A stretch of 13,489 nucleotides of DNA, taken from the NCBI GenBank assembly GCA_019693395.1, contig JAAMXP010006002.1, positions 1 to 13,489 of the forward strand, read 5' to 3'. This stretch comes from Ettlia oleoabundans (taxonomy: Eukaryota > Chlorophyta > Chlorophyceae > Chlamydomonadales). Below the pieces are notes generated by a model. It saw nothing but the letters and a program-made list of their open reading frames with translations, made no database searches and was not told the DNA's origin. The position numbers and the translations under genes were made by a program. Positions within the stretch are counted from its first letter, which is position 1, and each line of letters begins with the position of its first letter. This document shows, in pieces, positions 8,742 through 13,489 of this stretch.

Positions 8742-8882
8742 AGAAACAGCAACAGGATTGCCCAACAACTGATCTGAGACGGATTGTAACGATAAAAAAA
8801 GCGAAATGAATTATGTTGAAGTGTTTTCGCGCGCTCCCCATATTCGGCCGGCCAAGCGACTCGGCCGGCATGTCCTGCTGGG

Positions 8883-8891
8883 CCCGCTCCT
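8883..8891 (+). repeat. right target-site duplication, CCCGCTCCT
   Basis: This exact copy of 7122-7130 begins at the first base after the right TIR. Confidence 0.75.
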
Positions 8892-9344
8892 GCTGTTCCT
8901 TGCGCCACCTGGCCAAACCTCACCGCTGGGTTGCCGTTTCTCTTCTTTGGCCCCTCTGTATCGCTCTCGCTGCAGTGTCTATTATTCAATAGTCATTGCT
9001 GTACCTTGTAGGGGGCTTCGTGGCCGCGGCAACACCCCGGCCCGCACCTATTCAATAAGCGTGGTTTTCGCGCACTACCTCGCCTCTTTCCTCTCATCTT
9101 ATTTTTCGCGGATAAATTTCGACGGCGCGGGCGCTGAAAACGCCCCAGTTCAGCCAATCTGTAATTGCGACATCGGACTCGAAATTAATACCCAAAGGGA
9201 AGAAGAGGAAAGGCATTCCCCTTGGACTTGCTCCGGCGTTGCCGGAGACACACTCTTCGTTTCTCCCTCCAGATATTTTGTAGACTCTGGTGCGTCGTTT
9301 TTTGTTCACTTGTTTCGCCGAGAAGGTGGAGAGCCAGTTTTACC
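8892..9344 (+). promoter_or_regulatory. presumed promoter and 5' UTR of the RBP45-type gene
   Basis: About 450 bp separate the transposon end from the start codon. It contains AT-rich islands (TATTATTCAATAG near 8980, TTATTTTTCGCG near 9100) but no TATA box I would defend. A plus-strand frame is open from within the transposon to beyond 9345, but it is out of frame with the gene and shows no protein-like features. Confidence 0.35.
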
Positions 9345-12263
9345 ATGGCGTCGGATAGCGCCATTCCCAGCGCGGAGGTGGCTTCAAAGTCCCTTTGGGT
9401 AAAGATATGGAGTTTGCCGCAGCATTGCTTGTCCTGGTGGTGGTGGTGGTGCGCGGGGGAGGGGGACACCGCTTGGGAAAGTTTATTGCCACTGTGAGAA
9501 CGGGAACATAGCACGCGCATATTGAGGCAACAGTAATGCAAGCTAGGTGCCACTTCTTGCTGCTGGCACGTCATCCCCCTTGCCCTATTGGAGGGCAGAA
9601 ATAGTCCTTACAGGCACCTTTTGTTTCTGGGTGTCTTATCTGGGTCTATCAATGACAGATAACGGAACATGGGAAGAATTAAGCTTACTTCTTTGCAAGA
9701 AGCAGGTGGGGGATCTTGCAACTTGGATGGATGAAAGCTTCCTTTATAACATCTTTGTGAGCACCAACCAGCTTGTCAGCGTAAAACTCATCCGCAACAG
9801 AGCCACAGGTGCCAGTGAAGGTGCGCCAGTCATGTCACGCTGCAACAGCAGTGTTACCTGCGAGTTGCAATGCCGCTCTGCAGCACGTTGCATGACCCTT
9901 TGCATTGGGAACAACACTTCTGCAGGTTACGCGTTCCTTGAGTTTCGGACGCACGAAGCAGCGGATATGCTGCTAAAGAGCTATAATGGACAGCCAATCC
10001 CTGGCACAGACCAGGTGTTCCGGCTGAACTGGGCAGCCTATGGAGTGGGCAAGGCACAGCCCGCTGGTGAAGGTGCGCGAGGGACAGGCACGTGGATGCT
10101 ACACTGTCTGCACAATCTGTTCACCACTTCATTTGTTGGGCACTTGCCATGCCCCATTTGCAGATTGTGCATCGCTGTTTGTTGGCGATCTGGCACCGGA
10201 TGTCACTGACATCATCTTACAGGTGCAGGCGGCACTACCACTATGCATCTCACAGCTCGCTTGCAGGGAGGCAAAGGATATGTGTCTCCCATCGCAAGTC
10301 GCAATTTGGTTGACCCAGCACAGACACACTGTCATGTGTGTTGAATATAAATCTGACCAAACCTTCCACAGAGGTTGGGTTCTTCGTGTTTCAACCAAGC
10401 ATTGCAACCCGTACAGTCTTTCATGCAATGCTACACAAAAACTGATTTGCATTGCCTTGTTTTTGCTTCACAACACAGGAATATTTCCGACAGTTCTACC
10501 CCAGCGTGCGCAGTGCCAAAGTCATTACAGATGCGGCCACTGGCCGCAGCAAGGGTTATGGCTTTGTTCGGTTCAGGTGTGTAAAGACCTGCTCTTGGTT
10601 GTCGCCAATGGCTGTCAGTGCCCTGCTTACTGTTACAGGTCTGTGATGCAGTCCATGGGTTCGTGGCACATTGCCACGAGTGTTTCGACAGGCCGGCCCA
10701 GTCATTCACTTTACCACCAACTGCAGTTTGGAGAGTGAACGCGACAAGGCGCTTACAGAAATGAATGGCCACTTTTTGTCCAACCGTCCCATCCGTGTCA
10801 GCCTTGCTACTGCCAAGAAGAATGCCAACACTACCACTGCCAGTGCGGTTCAGGCGCCACACCCGTCAGGTGCAAGACCTGGCCATGTTCTAGGGCTTGC
10901 CAACAGCCTGCTGAACAGCACTAGCATCCCCTAAGGCGCTGCCCTGCCCGTCGGAGGTAGGGTGTTGTTTGGGTGGGTTATTTAAAATAACACGCCCGCA
11001 ATGCAATGCAGATTTTGATCCCACCAATACCACTCTATTTATTGGTGGCTTAAGTGGTGCGGTGACGGAAGATCAACTGCGTGCATCTTTTGCTCGCTTC
11101 GGGGACATAATCTATGTTAAAATTCCAGCAGTGAGTGGCCAGTGTTGTAGTTATCCAGGGATGCAACATGTGTTGTGAGTGATGCCTGGCGCACAAGCCG
11201 CGCTTTTGCAGGGCAAGGGCTGTGGATTTGTGCAGTTTGTGCTGCGGACTGCAGCAGAGCGGGCAATGGCTTCTATGAATGGTCAGGTGCTGGGTGCCTC
11301 AGCCATGCGAATCAGCTGGGGACGGTCCTCCTCTCGAGTGGCTAATCAGACGCAGCAGCAGGGTGCCATGGCAGGACCTCACTTTGGCGGCATGCACGGT
11401 GCGTAGTGGCCCTTATTGATCATGCATCAATATTGGGGTGCCAAGAATACTTTCTGGGGCTTGAGGCGCTGAATTGGAAGGCTTGTCTACTTCTAGCATA
11501 ATGAACGCGCGCGAGTCGCCCCCCCCACCCCACCCCACCACCACCACCCACACACCCACGACCCACACACACCCACACACCCCACCACACCCCACCAGGT
11601 GCACCTTTTGGCATGCATGGCCCTTTTGATCCAGCAGCCGCAGCAGCCATGGCAGGCGCTTATCAGCTGGGAGGCATACCTGGTGGTGATCCTTACGCAG
11701 CAGCCGCCTTCGGCATGCAGCCACAGCCAGATCCTGCAATGTTCCAGGCCTACCAGCCCGCTAATGGAGCCACGCTAACTTCTCTGATCCGACCAGGTGG
11801 CATCGGTCCTGGAGCGCCTGCACCCACAAATGGCGCAGGCTCTGGTCAAGGTGGTAGCAGTCATGGCAGCGGTAACAGTGCCTCTACACGTGGATCCAGT
11901 GGCAATGCAGCTCATTCGAACGGCAAGCAGGCATCAGATCAGCCTACAGACGGTGATGGCATGGCCACAGTCAACTCCATAAAGAAATGTGCCGAAGGTC
12001 AGGCGCTCAGTACTGGGGCTACTTGGTTTGTGAACGGTTTTGTTGGGTTCCCTTTTCGCCAGCAGCAGGTACCAGTGAGTCATTGCGGTGCTGATACAAG
12101 TGTTCTTTAAAATTGCTGTTTTGTTCTGGCTAAGTGCCTGCTGGAGCTTTGACTGCAAAGGTGCTTCTGCTGACTTCTGGGCCTTGGTCTTGCAGGTGAA
12201 TATCCTATCAAGCCCAATCCAGCACTGTTGGGCAGTCAGCTGTTTGCCAGCTTCATGGGCTGA
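9345..12263 (+). CDS. RBP45: RBP45/RBP47-type RNA-binding protein, three RRMs, ten exons
   Basis: Exons: 9345-9398, 9706-9820, 9926-10072, 10164-10222, 10479-10576, 10727-10869, 11012-11130, 11212-11398, 11599-11997 and 12196-12263. All junctions are in phase, giving 1389 nt and 462 residues. RRM1 (about 17-96) has RNP2 LWVGDL, then ATWMDESFLYNIF, the plant RBP45/47 signature, and RNP1 GYAFLEF. RRM2 (about 110-187) has LFVGDLAPDVTD and KGYGFVRF. RRM3 (about 212-285) has LFIGGLSGAVTEDQL and GKGCGFVQF. The C-terminal part is rich in Gly, Ala, Gln, Pro and Ser, as in the TIA-1/UBP1/RBP45 group. These proteins bind U- or A-rich and poly(A) RNA in the nucleus and in stress granules. The start at 9345 is the first ATG upstream of RRM1 (MASDSAIPSAEVASKSLW) in a good context, ACCATGG. 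The ninth donor is uncertain: GTGATG at 11953, also phase 1, would give 447 residues. The last exon, ending LFASFMG, is inferred from phase and composition. Confidence 0.93.
9431..9452 (+). repeat. short GGT triplet run in RBP intron 1
   Basis: About six GGT units lie within the 307-bp first intron (9399-9705). No function can be inferred. Confidence 0.6.
11519..11598 (+). repeat. C/A-rich microsatellite forming the acceptor tract of RBP intron 8
   Basis: About 80 bases of CCCCACC, CCA and CACACCC units run straight into the CAG acceptor at 11596-11598 of the 200-bp intron 11399-11598. The tract is C/A rather than T rich, so it is an unusual polypyrimidine tract. Confidence 0.8.
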
Positions 12264-12920
12264 GAGTATAGTTATGCTTTTGTCTGTGGTGCCCCTTCTG
12301 CTTCTGCTGCACAGCGCGTCCTCTGTTCCCCAGGGTGCATATCGGTGCAACCTCGTTCCATCTGCTTGCGTTTGGTGCGTGTCCACTTGCCATTGTGCCT
12401 TCTTCCCAGAACTACCCTTTTATGTGCGACCACACGGTCAACTCGCAGCAGCCGCCACCATCTTGAAGTTCTACACTATTTATACACTAGCCTGCAAGTT
12501 TTCAACCCGTGCTCGTTTTGCATCCTCTTCCTCTGTTGCCTCCCAATCGCTTGGATACACAGCTTGCTGTTCCTGCTGACTTGCTGTCATAGCATGCATC
12601 CAGCTTTTTGCAGTTCCCAGTTTCATGGACCAGCTTGCCTTGGCAGCTGCTCCCTTCCATCTGCGGTTCGTCACCTTTGTTGCTTTCTTTGTATGTCTGG
12701 GTGTGCAGTCCATAGTCACCACAATCTGCAAGCTTTGCACAACCCATGCCCCACCCCGCGCACCCATATTTGCTGTCTTGCCATGCTCCCTGCTTGGATA
12801 TGGGTTTGCAGTCCTGTCTGCCCAACCAGTCAACCCTATCTGATCACAGCTTGCGCCGGGGAGTGTAAATCAAGAACAAGCTCAGGCCGTAAGTGGGTGT
12901 GATATAGATTCACTCTCCAT

Positions 12921-12950
12921 TGCTCATCACACAACTGCTCATCACACAAC
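12921..12950 (+). repeat. 15-bp perfect tandem duplication
   Basis: The unit TGCTCATCACACAAC occurs twice, head to tail, in the presumed 3' flank of the RBP gene. Confidence 0.9.
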
Positions 12951-13460
12951 TGATTTATGCAACTGGCTTTCTACAGACTTCTGCTGACGTAGGGAGTAAT
13001 ATGAAACGTTGGATGTAACGTGCGGCATGGCTTACTCAAGGTGGACATAAGGGCCCACAAATATAACATTTGAGAGCTATTGAGAGCCATGGATACCGTT
13101 CAGGTACGGGAATTAGCTGTTCATCGCATAATTTGTAGAAAATATGAGGATGGAATCGCTATATGAGCAAATGGTACGCGTAGTGGTTGTTGGGCGATGG
13201 GCCCACAAGGGGCAAGCAAATGCAAGCGCCACCTTGATCATGCTGTGGTGCCCTCTCCCATAAGCTAACTGGTGTTCAGCAAGCGGTTCTATGTTCAGCA
13301 AACATATACAAAGGTGTGACTGTAGTGTGTACTGTTGGCAGCTGATGGGAGACAGAGAACGAAGATGACGTCCAGGGGTTGGTGGGAGGGACTCCAAACC
13401 CCCTCACCGGGGTGCTTGTTTTGAGGCATGGGCCCACAATTAAAGGCTGTGTGTGTGTCA

Positions 13461-13486
13461 GGAGGGAGGGAGGGAGGGAGGGAAGG
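13461..13486 (+). repeat. GGGA tetranucleotide microsatellite
   Basis: About five GGGA units lie at the right edge of the window, preceded by a short TG run (about 13449-13458). Confidence 0.85.
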
Positions 13487-13489
13487 CTT

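Larger units (their letters stand above)
7131..8882. mobile_element. non-autonomous TIR DNA transposon, probably Mutator-like
   Basis: The element starts CCCAGCAGGACATGCC and ends with the reverse complement of that sequence. Its left arm (7131-7431, 301 bp) and right arm (8443-8882, 440 bp) are inverted copies that differ at roughly ten positions, apart from a 138-bp segment present only on the right. A 9-bp direct repeat, CCCGCTCCT, abuts both ends. TIRs of several hundred bases with a 9-bp target duplication are typical of Mutator-like elements. hAT (8 bp) and most other groups fit less well. The core between the arms is about 1 kb and encodes no recognisable transposase, so mobility would depend on an enzyme supplied elsewhere. 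The high similarity of the arms suggests a fairly recent insertion. The right end lies about 450 bp upstream of the RBP45-type start codon. Confidence 0.82.
8443..8882 (-). repeat. right terminal inverted repeat, with 138-bp extra segment
   Basis: This is the inverted copy of 7131-7431. The additional 138 bases lie between two TCGCTCG heptamers (8597-8603 and 8735-8741). Outside that segment, differences from the left arm are scattered single bases and one single-base length change in a T-rich run. Confidence 0.9.
12264..13489 (+). other. probable RBP 3' UTR, then intergenic DNA
   Basis: Open frames here (for example 12345-12902) are rich in Cys, Leu, Ser and Pro and look non-coding. TGTAA motifs at 12864-12868 and 13014-13018 are candidate poly(A) signals, which would give a 3' UTR of about 600-750 bases before any splicing. 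No further gene is recognised up to the window edge. Confidence 0.5.

Noticed and set aside
8806..9402. 198-codon open frame running from the TIR into RBP exon 1
   Set aside because: It is out of frame with the RBP start, begins inside the transposon, and has no recognisable protein features.
12345..12902. 185-codon open frame downstream of the RBP stop
   Set aside because: Its Cys/Leu/Ser-rich composition resembles translated UTR. No splice sites or conserved motifs were found, and it lies where the RBP 3' UTR should be.

Overview
The window looks like nuclear DNA of a green alga, most likely a core chlorophyte. The reasons are intron-rich genes with short introns (about 80-570 bp), donors dominated by GTG(C/A/T), TGTAA motifs of the kind chlorophytes use as poly(A) signals, and a plant-type RBP45/47 RNA-binding protein. 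The genus cannot be read from the sequence. Three conserved genes were rebuilt by hand from splice sites and intron phases, and all of their exon junctions are in frame.

Layout from left to right. (1) 385-1069, minus strand: the first two coding exons of the 40S ribosomal protein uS3 (RPS3) gene, which continues off the left edge. (2) About 1440-2520, plus strand: a frameshifted reverse-transcriptase relic of a retroelement. (3) 2656-4970, minus strand: a complete eight-exon gene for a 291-residue secretory-pathway glycosyltransferase of the GT92/DUF23 type, with one GC-AG intron. (4) About 5200-5870, minus strand: exon-like sequence of a gene I do not recognise. (5) 6045-6147: a 103-bp hairpin-bearing repeat shared with the transposon to its right. 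(6) 7131-8882: an apparently complete non-autonomous DNA transposon with long terminal inverted repeats (TIRs) and an abutting 9-bp direct repeat, which suggests the Mutator-like group. Its core may carry captured exon fragments. (7) 9345-12263, plus strand: a complete ten-exon RBP45/RBP47-type gene with three RNA-recognition motifs (RRMs). (8) 12264-13489: its probable 3' UTR, then intergenic DNA ending in a GGGA repeat.

The three conserved genes have unrelated jobs: translation, protein or polysaccharide glycosylation, and mRNA binding. Nothing suggests a cluster or shared pathway. The less ordinary content is the repeat and transposon material between 6.0 and 8.9 kb, the unrecognised coding-like block at 5.2-5.9 kb, and the RT relic. 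I found no convincing novel multi-gene system.
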